Below, piece after piece: positions 1 through 8,652 of a stretch of 64,000 nucleotides of DNA (position 1 is its first letter; each line of letters opens with the position of its first letter). The stretch comes from Pseudoalteromonas sp. '520P1 No. 423' (GTDB taxonomy: Bacteria; Pseudomonadota; Gammaproteobacteria; Enterobacterales; Alteromonadaceae), in NCBI RefSeq assembly GCF_001269985.1, contig NZ_BBZB01000002.1:1240001-1304000 (forward strand). Direction: 5' to 3'. The notes beneath the pieces are model-generated. The model had not been told where the DNA came from, searched no databases, and was given only the letters and a program-made list of their open reading frames with translations. The position numbers were made by a program, and so were the translations under genes.

Positions 1-1597
1 TTGTTATACCAATTAAAGTAACAATCGTTAAGCCGCGCCAATGGAGTGCTGCTCTTAAAACAACTAAATATCCTCTGTGTAAAAAAGAATGTGAATCTTG
101 TTCTTGGCTAGCTTGGCCAACTTTATAAAAATAACGTCCTAATAAAGGTGTCAAAGAAACAGCTAGTACCCAGCTTAACATCAATGAAATTAAGACTACG
201 GCATAAAGAGAGAATAAAAACTCACCTGTTGCATCATCAGATAAACCGATGCCAGAAAACGCAGCGATGCCGATAATAGTTGCACCAAGCAAAGGCCATT
301 GGGTTCTTTTTACAATAAAGCTTGCAGATTCAAAAGCCGACTTTCCTTTTTCCATTCGTAGCATCATGCCTTCAGCGACTACTATGGCATTATCAACCAA
401 CATGCCCATGGCAATTACCATAGCCCCAAGCGATATACGTTGTAGCTGAAGGTCGTATAACCACATAATTAAAACTGTACCTAGTACTGTAATTAACAAT
501 GTACCACCAACTACAATACCTGATCGCCATCCCATGAATATACATAAAGCAATTGTTACTACTGCCACTGATAATTCCAGATTTAAAATAAATCCATCTA
601 CAGATTTTTCAACAACTTTAGCTTGATTATAGATTGAAGCGACATTGATCCCTGCTGGTAACTGTTTTAGAACTTGGGCGAGTTTAGCTTCTATTTTTTC
701 ACCTACTTCCACTATATTGATATCGTTTTGTGCTGATATACCTAAAGTAATAGCTGGATGACCATTGTATCGTTTTAATCCGCTTGGAATATCAACTGTT
801 TGCACAGAAAGTTTGGCGATGTCTTTAATTTTTATAGAAGCATTTTTCCCTGGTAGCACAATTGATAAATTTTCTATTTCTTCTACGCGGTTGGTTGAAC
901 TTTCAACGGGGATTCGGATCTGTTTATCATCAACATACAGTCTACCACCAACAAATGGTTTTAAATTACTTGCCAAAACTTGTTTTATTTCTGGGAATGA
1001 CAGACCCAATCCTGCAATTTGATAACTGTCAATTTCAGCAACAATTTGTTCTTCAATTATGCCTTCAACTTGTACTTTTGCCACGCCATCTACTGCAAGA
1101 AGTTCTCTCCTAATTGTTCTCGAAAACTCTCTCATTTGATAAGCTGTAAAATCAGGTGCTGTTAATGTGTAATAGATGCCATATACATCACCAAAATCAT
1201 CCATCACTACTGGGGCACTCGCTCCTAATGGTAATGAACCTTGTATATCTCGTAATCGTTTTCTTAATTCATCCCAAATTTGCGGTAACAAAGGTCCATC
1301 TATTGTAGGTTTCACTTCCATAGTGACACGAGAAAAACCTGGTTTGCTAACAGATTCTAACTTATCAAGTTGCCACATTTGTTGAAGTGCTATCTCAACT
1401 TGTTCAGTGACTTCTCGTTCAACTTTTTTGGCACTTGCACCTGGGTAATATGTAAAAATAACAGCTTGTTTTATGGTAAAAGCAGGATCTTCTAAGCGCC
1501 CTATTTTACCCATAGCTATCACACCACCTATAATAAAGCATAGTGCGATAAGCCATATATTTGTTGGCTTTGATAAAGAATAACGTGCAATATCCAT
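1..1597 (-). CDS. RND-family efflux permease (AcrB/HAE1 type), 3' part outside window
   Basis: Inner-membrane proton-driven drug/solute exporter of the RND superfamily. Reading leftward from the ATG at 1597, the frame stays open to the window edge (about 532 residues). The start MDIARYSLSKPTNIWL is followed by a first membrane helix, a porter domain with the usual early GRLEDPAFTIK segment, and a membrane block containing LGAMVIAMGMLVDNAIVV, the TM4 region of RND pumps. The start codon lies one base after the adaptor's stop codon, so the two are one operon. The first half looks complete; integrity of the rest cannot be judged. The substrate is not predictable. Confidence 0.93.
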   Translation of the reverse strand, partial: MDIARYSLSKPTNIWLIALCFIIGGVIAMGKIGRLEDPAFTIKQAVIFTYYPGASAKKVEREVTEQVEIALQQMWQLDKLESVSKPGFSRVTMEVKPTIDGPLLPQIWDELRKRLRDIQGSLPLGASAPVVMDDFGDVYGIYYTLTAPDFTAYQMREFSRTIRRELLAVDGVAKVQVEGIIEEQIVAEIDSYQIAGLGLSFPEIKQVLASNLKPFVGGRLYVDDKQIRIPVESSTNRVEEIENLSIVLPGKNASIKIKDIAKLSVQTVDIPSGLKRYNGHPAITLGISAQNDINIVEVGEKIEAKLAQVLKQLPAGINVASIYNQAKVVEKSVDGFILNLELSVAVVTIALCIFMGWRSGIVVGGTLLITVLGTVLIMWLYDLQLQRISLGAMVIAMGMLVDNAIVVAEGMMLRMEKGKSAFESASFIVKRTQWPLLGATIIGIAAFSGIGLSDDATGEFLFSLYAVVLISLMLSWVLAVSLTPLLGRYFYKVGQASQEQDSHSFLHRGYLVVLRAALHWRGLTIVTLIGIT

Positions 1598-1598
1598 A

Positions 1599-2645
1599 TT
1601 AATACTCTGCCTTATATTCTTTAACTTTTAGCCCTTGACTCATTTGATTAACCGCAGCTGATACGATTTTATCACCTACCACTACACCACTTGAGACAAC
1701 TGCAAACTCTCCTTGTAAACTTGCTATTTCAACAGTAACAGATTGAATATCATTATTTTCTTGTCTGAATTTCCAAACCTTAAATCCTTTATTTTTATCA
1801 CCCATAAGTGACTTGATTGGAATTAATATTGCACTGTGTTGTTCACTAATATTTTCAATTTTTACACTTGCTCTTGAACCCGGATAAAATAAATTACTGA
1901 CTTTGCCATCTAAGGCAAATGTAACACCATAAGTTTGCGTAATAGGATTGGGCGATGTTTCATGTTCAACATAAGTAATATCAAATACTGTGTCTTCTTG
2001 ACCTATGATAAATGCAGTTGCTTTTATATTTCGATTACCTGCATTAGCAGTCATAACGCGCTCTGGTACATCAAATGTAAAATAAAGTTTAGATCTGTCT
2101 TGCAAATTCGCTATGGTATCGCCTGCACTGATATAGCTATTATTTTCAATCAATCTTGCACCTACTACCGCATCAAATGGCGCTTTTATAGTGGTATAGC
2201 TTAAGTCTTGTTTTGCATTCGCTAAGGCTAACTCTGTAATAGCAAATTGTGATTTAGCATCATCGAATGTACTTTGAGAAGCGACATTTTTTTTGAACAC
2301 TTCTTCAATTCTCGCTAAGTTACGTACTGCATCTTCAAATCTTATTTTTGCTTCAGAAACGCGACGTTCAAATGGTGCTGAATCAATACGCGCTAAAACG
2401 TCACCCTTTGCTACAGGACTGCCTTCAACAAGATTTTCAAAAATTAATCTACCGGAAACTTCAAATTTAAGGTCAACACTTTTAACTGCAGATACGGTTG
2501 CTGGAAACTCGTATTCACTGGATATATCTACCTTTTTAGTTTCAAAAAGTTGAACTACAAGGGGTTCTTGAGTTTTTTCTTGCTTAACTGGTTCAGAACA
2601 CGCTTGTAAGCATAAAAGTAAAACACCTATTAATATTCGATTCAC
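1599..2645 (-). CDS. RND efflux periplasmic adaptor subunit (membrane fusion protein)
   Basis: Periplasmic adaptor that links the RND permease to an outer-membrane channel. The 348-residue protein starts with a lipoprotein-like signal, MNRILIGVLLLCLQAC, with a lipobox LQAC, so it is probably lipid-anchored. A biotinyl/lipoyl-like half follows (KFEVSGRLIF, then EGSPVAKGDVLARID), then a coiled-coil hairpin around residues 90-150, the second lipoyl half (TTIKAPFDAVVGAR) and beta-barrel domains to the end. The length is normal for the HlyD/AcrA family. It is the first gene of the efflux operon, transcribed away from the TetR gene. Confidence 0.94.
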   Translation of the reverse strand: MNRILIGVLLLCLQACSEPVKQEKTQEPLVVQLFETKKVDISSEYEFPATVSAVKSVDLKFEVSGRLIFENLVEGSPVAKGDVLARIDSAPFERRVSEAKIRFEDAVRNLARIEEVFKKNVASQSTFDDAKSQFAITELALANAKQDLSYTTIKAPFDAVVGARLIENNSYISAGDTIANLQDRSKLYFTFDVPERVMTANAGNRNIKATAFIIGQEDTVFDITYVEHETSPNPITQTYGVTFALDGKVSNLFYPGSRASVKIENISEQHSAILIPIKSLMGDKNKGFKVWKFRQENNDIQSVTVEIASLQGEFAVVSSGVVVGDKIVSAAVNQMSQGLKVKEYKAEY

Positions 2646-2718
2646 GATATCTCCAAAACACTATCATTAACCAGGTAGTTATTACCTAGCCTATTTAATT
2701 TTGTGGTACTATAGCAAG

Positions 2719-2749
2719 AGGTTTACACATTTACAATAAGTGTAAACCT
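2719..2749. promoter_or_regulatory. Inverted repeat, probable TetR operator
   Basis: Two perfect 10-bp arms, AGGTTTACAC (2719-2728) and GTGTAAACCT (2740-2749), are separated by 11 bases. They lie in the intergenic region between the divergent efflux operon and the TetR gene. The position and dyad symmetry fit an operator controlling one or both promoters. No experiment is implied. Confidence 0.6.
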
Positions 2750-2815
2750 GTTGAGTAACTACCAATACTAAGCTAAAATTGTTTAATAAAGCCAAAATCA
2801 AATGAGAAATTAATT

Positions 2816-3385
2816 TTGCCGAGCTCAAGAGACAGAATTTTAACCTGTGCAACTGAATGTTTTTTTCAGCACGGTTATGTCGCCGCTAATATATCTATGA
2901 TTGCCAGATATTCTGAGATTTCCCGTGTCACAATACATAAACAGTTTAGGACCAAAGAGGCCCTTTTTCGAGCTGTCGTAGAAAAATATATAGCGGATAA
3001 CAATGTACTTTTACAAGATTACAGCCAATCAACCGGTGACTTTTGGGCTGAAACTGAAGCATTTATATTAAAGCGATGTGATGGGTTATTTGAAGAAGTA
3101 TCAAGTTCATTAATAAGAACTGATTTACTGCATGCAGGCCAAGGCCATTGTAATGACATTATCAGCGAAAACGAGATAAAAGTACGTGAGATAATCAGCT
3201 TAAGGATTTCAAAAGAACTTGCTCTAAGCCGTATGACTTTAGATAAAATTGATATTACGATTGAAGAGTTTGCCCGCGTTATTGAATCAGCCTCCTTTGG
3301 CTTGGCCCTTTCGAGTATGGAAGAAGATAACCAAGCTTTTGTTAAGCATTTAATGAAAGTATTTAAGGCGTCGACTGCTGTTTAA
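2816..3385 (+). CDS. TetR/AcrR family transcriptional regulator
   Basis: Probable ligand-responsive repressor of the divergent RND efflux operon. In the 189-residue protein the N-terminal helix-turn-helix is clear: RDRILTCATECFFQHGY, then ISMIARYSEISRVTIHKQF and KEALFRAVVEKYI (about residues 5-58), the TetR_N pattern. The C-terminal 130 residues are a variable helical ligand-binding region. The start is a TTG codon; the nearest upstream ATG (2802) runs into a stop after three codons, so TTG or an upstream ATT must be used. The inverted repeat at 2719-2749 lies about 70 bases upstream. Confidence 0.9.
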   Translation: MPSSRDRILTCATECFFQHGYVAANISMIARYSEISRVTIHKQFRTKEALFRAVVEKYIADNNVLLQDYSQSTGDFWAETEAFILKRCDGLFEEVSSSLIRTDLLHAGQGHCNDIISENEIKVREIISLRISKELALSRMTLDKIDITIEEFARVIESASFGLALSSMEEDNQAFVKHLMKVFKASTAV

Positions 3386-3403
3386 TTTCACAAAATTTTA
3401 AGT

Positions 3404-4921
3404 TTATTTAATACCGTACTTGTTTAATTTTCTGGAAATGGTCGCATTTGAGACATTTAATCTTTGCGCTAATTTTCGTGTTGATGAAAAGTTTAAATAG
3501 AGTTCCTGTAACAATTGCTTTTCATAGCTACCAACTGCTGCTTCTAACGATATTATTTCATTGGTATGCGTTTTATCTTTTGTTAGCTCCTGATTTTGAG
3601 AAGTAAAACAAATATCAGTATGATCAATCACAGATTTATCAACCAAGGCTAAAGTTTTAAAAATTACATTTTGTAATTCTCTAATATTACCGGGCCAAGG
3701 GGCATTTTGTAATAATTGTATTGCTTGATTGGTAAAGTCCGGCTTTGGAATATTAACCTGCTCAGCTGCATTGGTTGCAAATCGATTTAATAATGCGGGA
3801 ATATCTTCAGCACGTTCTCTCAAAGGCGGCAAGTTTAGACTTAATACATTTAAACGATAAAACAGATCATCCCTAAATTCACCTGTTACAATCATCTCAT
3901 CTAAATTTTTATGTGTTGCACACACAATACGTACATTTACGTTTATTTCTTGTGTGCCACCTATTCTTCTAAAAGTAAATTCTTGTAAAAATCGTAATAA
4001 TTTAGCTTGTAAATAAATGGATAGCTCAGCTATTTCGTCTAAAAATACAGTGCCATTTTCTGCTAGTTCGAATAAACCAGGTTTGCCGCCTTGTTTAGAA
4101 CCAGTGAATGCACCTGGTGCATAACCAAACAACTCACTCTCTAATAAGTTTTCAGCGAGTGTAGCGCAATTAATTGCTAAAAATGGTGCTTTTGCGCGTG
4201 GACCAGATTCATGTAAGGCGCGTGCCAGTAGCTCTTTGCCGGTTCCTGTTTCTCCCATTATTAAAACTGGTAAATCTAACTTAGCAAACCTGACTGTTTG
4301 CTGTTGAATTAGCTTCATTTGGTGGCTAGTTCCCACCATAGACTCTATATTTTCACCTTTATTTGGCGATATAGCCGATATTTGTTGACCTAGTCTTTGC
4401 GCACTGCGTAATACTATCACTGCACCTGTCGTTTTGTTTTGTGTATAAACAGGTGTGATATCCATTAAATATTGTTTATTTGCACATGATACTTCAAAGG
4501 AAGTCTCGTCATTTGGTAATACCTTGTTTAATGAAACACCAATAAGTTCATAAATTTTACTACCGATCAGAAGACTTTTCTCTAAACCAAATGCGATTTC
4601 AGCAGCTGTGTTGGCAACCAATACCTCTCCTTTAAAATCAATATCAACAAGTGGGTCGGGTAATTTTGATAATAAAGCATCTAAATGTTTACGTTTTAAT
4701 TCGCTTGGTAATAAATCTACTTCATTGACATCGGTAACACCTTTGATCGATTTAAGAGAAGTACTAATTGTTTCAAAACTACCTCCACGCTCTTCAAAAT
4801 GAACAAAAATCTTTTGACTCACCATTTCCATTGCGGTCAAGTTCCAGCCTTTGTTAACAATTGTGTTTAGGATTTCTTGAGTCATCCCCAATCTGTCTTC
4901 ACATAAAATTCTTAGCTTCAC
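3404..4921 (-). CDS. tyrR: TyrR-like transcriptional regulator with ACT, PAS, AAA+ and HTH domains
   Basis: Amino-acid-responsive regulator of 505 residues. The N-terminus MKLRILCEDRLGMTQEIL matches the ACT domain of TyrR, followed by a PAS-like segment (about 80-190) and a sigma-54-type AAA+ domain: Walker A GETGTGKE (223-230), GAFTGS (270-275), Walker B VFLDEI (292-297), R-finger region LPPLRERAEDIP. The C-terminal HTH is RKLAQRLNVSNATISRKL. Known from the family: E. coli TyrR works with sigma-70 and lacks a usable GAFTGA loop. Here the loop is nearly canonical, so sigma-54 activation is plausible. It is divergent from methionine gamma-lyase, with a sigma-54-like promoter and a palindrome between them. 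Confidence 0.88.
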   Translation of the reverse strand: MKLRILCEDRLGMTQEILNTIVNKGWNLTAMEMVSQKIFVHFEERGGSFETISTSLKSIKGVTDVNEVDLLPSELKRKHLDALLSKLPDPLVDIDFKGEVLVANTAAEIAFGLEKSLLIGSKIYELIGVSLNKVLPNDETSFEVSCANKQYLMDITPVYTQNKTTGAVIVLRSAQRLGQQISAISPNKGENIESMVGTSHQMKLIQQQTVRFAKLDLPVLIMGETGTGKELLARALHESGPRAKAPFLAINCATLAENLLESELFGYAPGAFTGSKQGGKPGLFELAENGTVFLDEIAELSIYLQAKLLRFLQEFTFRRIGGTQEINVNVRIVCATHKNLDEMIVTGEFRDDLFYRLNVLSLNLPPLRERAEDIPALLNRFATNAAEQVNIPKPDFTNQAIQLLQNAPWPGNIRELQNVIFKTLALVDKSVIDHTDICFTSQNQELTKDKTHTNEIISLEAAVGSYEKQLLQELYLNFSSTRKLAQRLNVSNATISRKLNKYGIK

Positions 4922-5026
4922 TTATATCTGATTCATTTCTGTAACGCGTTGCAAAAAGGTAACACACTACTGAACCCACTAAAAGCGTAATATTACTATC
5001 ATTTTTACATGTTTCACCTTGCTAGT

Positions 5027-5042
5027 GTTACATATATGTAAC
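5027..5042. promoter_or_regulatory. 16-bp perfect palindrome, candidate activator site
   Basis: GTTACATATATGTAAC is its own reverse complement. It is centred about 98 bases upstream of the start point expected from the sigma-54-like promoter, the usual distance range for an enhancer-binding protein. A second GTAAC-type imperfect dyad (GTAACGCGTTGC, 4941-4952) lies just before the regulator's start codon and could serve autoregulation. Confidence 0.5.
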
Positions 5043-5106
5043 GAACAAAGATTTTAAAAACAAACAAAACCCACAAGTTATTGATAAGTATGAGTTTTAT
5101 ATTTTG

Positions 5107-5122
5107 GCGTAATAAATGCTGT
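5107..5122 (+). promoter_or_regulatory. Candidate sigma-54 (-24/-12) promoter for methionine gamma-lyase
   Basis: TGGCGTAATAAATGCT has the diagnostic GG (5108-5109), ten bases, then GC (5120-5121), and fits the TGGC-N8-TGCT core of RpoN promoters. The predicted start is near 5133, giving a leader of about 130 bases. The divergent regulator carries a sigma-54-type AAA+ domain, which supports this reading. Confidence 0.5.
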
Positions 5123-5260
5123 TATCCGATATTGAATCTAGCAATTAATTAAAACTTAAGTGACTGTTTAAATCACCGATAAAAATATTAAAAATCGATT
5201 TATAAGATCAGTCACTGATCATAATTATCCTAATAAAAATTTAATACAAAAGGCCAAATA

Positions 5261-6481
5261 ATGACTTACAAAATAGAAACTAAAGCAGTTCATGCGGGTA
5301 GAATTAATGATGAACAATTTGGCTCATTAGCAACACCGCTTTATCAAACATCAACTTTTGTTTTTAAAAATGCAGAACAAGGCAGAGCGCGCTTCGCAGG
5401 TGAAGAAGAAGGCTATATTTATACGCGTTTAGGCAACCCAACTACCCGTCAATTTGAACAAAAACTTGCTGTGCTCGAAGGTATGGAAGATGCTGCTGCA
5501 ACGGCAACAGGCATGGCTGCAGTATCGGCATCGGTTATGGCAAATGTACAAGCTGGTGATCATATTATTGCTTCCAAAGCGCTATATGGATGTAGTTTTG
5601 CTTTATTTAGCCATATGCTCACTAAGTTTGCTGTTGAAGTGACTTTTGTCGATATGACGAAACCAGAAGAATTAGACGATGCATTACAAGACAATACAAA
5701 AATCATATTTATAGAAACTCCTATTAATCCAAACTTAGTTGTAATTGATTTACAAATGGTCGGCGATTTTGCTAAAAAACATGATTTAATTTCTATCTGT
5801 GATAATACTTTTTTAACGCCAATATTACAGCGTCCAGTTGAGTTTGGTTTCGACATTGTAATTCATAGTGCAACTAAATATTTAAATGGACATGGTGATG
5901 TTGTTGCAGGGATCATTTGTGGCTCTAATGAAATGATTGAGCATATTAAATTAACTGCGTTAAAAGATATTGGTGGCACAATAAGTCCACATGATGCTTG
6001 GTTAATTTTACGTGGTTTAAAAACACTACATATCAGAATGAAAGCCCACTGTGAAAATGCACAAAAAGTTGCAGAATTTTTAGAGCAACATCAAATGATC
6101 AGCAATGTTTATTATCCAGGATTAAAAAGCCATCAAGGTAATAAGTATATCGGCAAACAAATGACAGCTGCTGGTGGTGTTATCGCCTTTGAAATAAAAG
6201 GTAATATTGAAGATGGGCAAAGATTTATAGATTCTACAAAGCTATTTAGTATTGCTGTCAGTTTAGGTGATGCAGAATCATTGATACAACATCCTGCTTC
6301 AATGACTCACAGCCCATATACACCAGAAGAGCGTGCTGAAGCGGGAATTAGTGATGGCTTAATTCGAATCTCTGTCGGTTTAGAAAATTCAGATGATTTA
6401 ATTGAAGATCTTAATATGGCACTTTTACAAGCAATGAGTCATAAAGCCCCAAAGTCTGAAATAGAGTTAATTTTAGAATAG
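5261..6481 (+). CDS. megL: Methionine gamma-lyase (PLP-dependent)
   Basis: Cytoplasmic PLP enzyme that splits L-methionine into methanethiol, ammonia and 2-oxobutyrate. At 406 residues it has the Cys/Met-metabolism family length. The PLP lysine is K206 in HSATKYLNGHGD. The phosphate/neighbouring-subunit motif YTRLGNPTTR is at 54-63. Cys111 in ALYGCSFALF is the residue that in characterised methionine gamma-lyases separates them from cystathionine lyases, and supports this assignment. A rho-independent terminator follows directly, so it is monocistronic. A sigma-54-like promoter and the divergent TyrR-like regulator suggest amino-acid-controlled expression. Confidence 0.92.
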   Translation: MTYKIETKAVHAGRINDEQFGSLATPLYQTSTFVFKNAEQGRARFAGEEEGYIYTRLGNPTTRQFEQKLAVLEGMEDAAATATGMAAVSASVMANVQAGDHIIASKALYGCSFALFSHMLTKFAVEVTFVDMTKPEELDDALQDNTKIIFIETPINPNLVVIDLQMVGDFAKKHDLISICDNTFLTPILQRPVEFGFDIVIHSATKYLNGHGDVVAGIICGSNEMIEHIKLTALKDIGGTISPHDAWLILRGLKTLHIRMKAHCENAQKVAEFLEQHQMISNVYYPGLKSHQGNKYIGKQMTAAGGVIAFEIKGNIEDGQRFIDSTKLFSIAVSLGDAESLIQHPASMTHSPYTPEERAEAGISDGLIRISVGLENSDDLIEDLNMALLQAMSHKAPKSEIELILE

Positions 6482-6497
6482 TAAGTTAACATGTCCT

Positions 6498-6534
6498 AAA
6501 TGAGGCTGCCTCCCCTTCAAGCCTCATTTTTTTT
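6498..6534. terminator. Bidirectional rho-independent terminator
   Basis: The 10-bp stem AAATGAGGCT / AGCCTCATTT with a 12-base loop is followed by a T run. It lies between the convergent methionine gamma-lyase and hspQ genes and can serve both strands. Confidence 0.85.
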
Positions 6535-6847
6535 ACATCATTTTATTTTTAATGTAATAACGTTTACCATCATATTTATTGAAATAACTACCTAATAATG
6601 GGTGATCTATTTGTGCCATGTTATCACTTGTTACTAAATTTCTTTGAGCTACGTAAGTGATATCAGCGGATTGATCCACCAACACACTATACCAAGGCTT
6701 ATCTTTTGGCGGTTTTGTTACAGCCATTTGTTCATACCAGAGTTCTGAGTTATTAAACACGGGATCAACTTCAACAATGACACCACGATAATTAAAACGT
6801 ATATGGTTGATGATTTGCCCTATATAAAATTTAGATTCGATCATCAT
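6533..6847 (-). CDS. hspQ: Heat shock protein HspQ (YccV-like)
   Basis: Small cytoplasmic protein of the HspQ/hemimethylated-DNA-binding-like family; in E. coli HspQ is a heat-inducible adaptor and enhancer of Lon proteolysis. The 104-residue length matches. The N-terminus SKFYIGQIINHIRFNYRGVI aligns with SKFGIGQQVRH-type starts; EVDPVF, then PPKDKPWYSVLV and TYVAQRNL follow family order. The gene has two consecutive ATG codons at its start; either is possible. It stands alone, and its stop codon sits inside the shared terminator. Confidence 0.85.
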   Translation of the reverse strand: MMIESKFYIGQIINHIRFNYRGVIVEVDPVFNNSELWYEQMAVTKPPKDKPWYSVLVDQSADITYVAQRNLVTSDNMAQIDHPLLGSYFNKYDGKRYYIKNKMM

Positions 6848-6955
6848 ATAACCCTTTTAGTTAATAAGTATTTTGAAGTTGTTTACTTATTAACTATAGC
6901 GCTAACAATACGCTTTACCCTGACTATTTGTAGATAAATTTACTTTTTACCTAGC

Positions 6956-7507
6956 TTACATAACAAGTGATTGTTTTATTGTAAGTTCGTTTTGCAAATG
7001 TTCATTGAGTAACTTTAAAGAATTAATCTTTTTTTGTGCGAACTGTAATTGCTCTTGAGAAATACCTTTTATTTGTGCTTTTTGTAAATACTCAGTTAAA
7101 AATGCAATTTTATCATTACTTGCATTCACAAAATTATGTTTAAGCTGAATATCTTTATTTATTTCAAATACTTCATATTGTTCAAAGTCGTTTAAATCGC
7201 CTTGATATACTTCAGGCGTTACTGAATTTTCTATTGTTGGTATATAAATATTAACCATATTTTTGTGATTGAGTGAGCTAGTGTTATCTTGTTTGGGCAA
7301 AATGTAAACTTGCTTTTCTAGCTCATAGTTCTCATTTTTTTTATTGTTACTTGATACATACTCTTTGTTAATTGATGATGAGTTAGATGATATTACTAAT
7401 TCATTCACCTCGTTATATTCATAGTATGAAATAGCAAGTATTAACATTATGATAAATAAAACACTCATAATGATGTTTAGCCGTTTGAACTTTGATTTTG
7501 TAACCAC
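6956..7507 (-). CDS. Membrane-anchored protein of unknown function, last gene of a three-gene operon
   Basis: The 183-residue protein has one N-terminal membrane helix (about 12-29, IIMSVLFIIMLILAISYY), a polar Asn/Ser-rich stretch and a C-terminal helical part (about 125-180) with QIKGISQEQLQFAQKKINSL. The layout, an inner-membrane anchor with a periplasmic helical tail, is reminiscent of lipase-specific foldases but much shorter, and no foldase signature was recognised. It overlaps the preceding SurA-like gene by 31 bases, showing translational coupling. Inference: an accessory factor for the secreted phospholipase-like protein of the same operon. Family unknown. Confidence 0.7.
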   Translation of the reverse strand: MVTKSKFKRLNIIMSVLFIIMLILAISYYEYNEVNELVISSNSSSINKEYVSSNNKKNENYELEKQVYILPKQDNTSSLNHKNMVNIYIPTIENSVTPEVYQGDLNDFEQYEVFEINKDIQLKHNFVNASNDKIAFLTEYLQKAQIKGISQEQLQFAQKKINSLKLLNEHLQNELTIKQSLVM

Positions 7508-8652
7508 TGTTGAAAACCTTGATGATAATTTTTGATGGCAAGAGATTTAGCCAGCTGTTTTTTAGCTTGATATTGCACTGTGGGTGTATTCAATTCGTAA
7601 ACATCGTAGTCCTTATCACCATTGTTTAATACAAGCCATTGACCATCAGGTGTTCGAATAGGAGGCGACGTTTTATTTTCAGGAAAGTTAAATGCCGTTT
7701 GAATAGCCCAGTCATTTGAATTCAAGTTTCTTCCTAGGCGATTATGATATTGTCGAAATATATCTTCTACATTAAAGTGGTTGATTGTTTTGCTCCAACC
7801 CTTTTTAATGACGGCGTTATAGAATTCAAATGCTTGTGTTTGTGTACTAAAATAAACCCCTTTAGATTTCACATGAGATAGATAATTGAATCTTTCTATA
7901 TTTTTAGCATAATATTTGTTTATTTGTTCGTCTGTCACTGACTTTTCATAATAATTTAGCATCAAAGAATCAGAGTGCATCATTTGGTTGACTCCAAAGT
8001 AGTTTTTCATAGGCAGTCTTAGAACTTCTGCTAAAGCAATGCTTTCTAAAGTGGTATAACTTAGGTTCTGTAATTTTAATTTTGACTTTACATAATTACT
8101 CACCTGATTAAAATTCAATCTTTTGTTTACCTCTTGTAATAATAACTCTTTATCTCCTTGATGTAATCGATATCTATTTTGCATCGATAAAGAGCTATAT
8201 AACTCAAAATAAGTTATTTTTAAAATTTCATTATCAACTAAATATTCAGATTTTAGGTGTCTTTTTGTGATGTCATCTATTTCGCCATTAAATGGATAAT
8301 TACCTAGCAAGGCTTTCAAACTCTCCTTAGATATTGGTAATTCAGTCAGCGTTTGTAGTGCTAGCTTATCATCGACAAAAGGCTGCAATAGCGTATATAA
8401 ATATCTTCGTTTGTGATAATTGGTATCAAAGCCAACATCAGATTGTGTGTGCAACAATTTAGGCTGTTTTTCTTTAGCTTTTGCTAAAAGGTACTGCCCT
8501 TCAAGTAACCTTTTGACCACTTGGTTTTTAGTAACATTAGCAGTATCGACACGATATTTTTGATGCATTAAATTTATTTCTGCATCTGAAAATTTAATTG
8601 AAGCGCTAAGTGGTAAGCAAAATATGCTTAGCATTATAATAAATAATTTCAT
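7477..8652 (-). CDS. Exported SurA/parvulin-like protein (putative peptidyl-prolyl isomerase/chaperone)
   Basis: The 391-residue protein has a signal peptide MKLFIIMLSIFCLPLSAS. The N-terminal region (20-260) is helical and SurA-N-like: LMHQKYRVDTANVTKNQVVKRL, a segment resembling the entry helices of SurA-type chaperones. From about 265, VTDEQINKYYAKN leads into a parvulin-like segment (HVKSKGVYFSTQTQAFEFY, with later SPPIRTPDGQWLVL). Catalytic parvulin residues are not obvious, so it may be a chaperone rather than an active isomerase. It starts one base after the upstream stop and overlaps the downstream gene. Inference: helps fold or secrete the phospholipase-like protein encoded just upstream. 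Confidence 0.6.
   Translation of the reverse strand: MKLFIIMLSIFCLPLSASIKFSDAEINLMHQKYRVDTANVTKNQVVKRLLEGQYLLAKAKEKQPKLLHTQSDVGFDTNYHKRRYLYTLLQPFVDDKLALQTLTELPISKESLKALLGNYPFNGEIDDITKRHLKSEYLVDNEILKITYFELYSSLSMQNRYRLHQGDKELLLQEVNKRLNFNQVSNYVKSKLKLQNLSYTTLESIALAEVLRLPMKNYFGVNQMMHSDSLMLNYYEKSVTDEQINKYYAKNIERFNYLSHVKSKGVYFSTQTQAFEFYNAVIKKGWSKTINHFNVEDIFRQYHNRLGRNLNSNDWAIQTAFNFPENKTSPPIRTPDGQWLVLNNGDKDYDVYELNTPTVQYQAKKQLAKSLAIKNYHQGFQQWLQNQSSNG

Noticed and set aside
2719..2749. Terminator hairpin rather than operator
   Set aside because: It has no T run on either side and lies between two divergent starts, so an operator is more likely.
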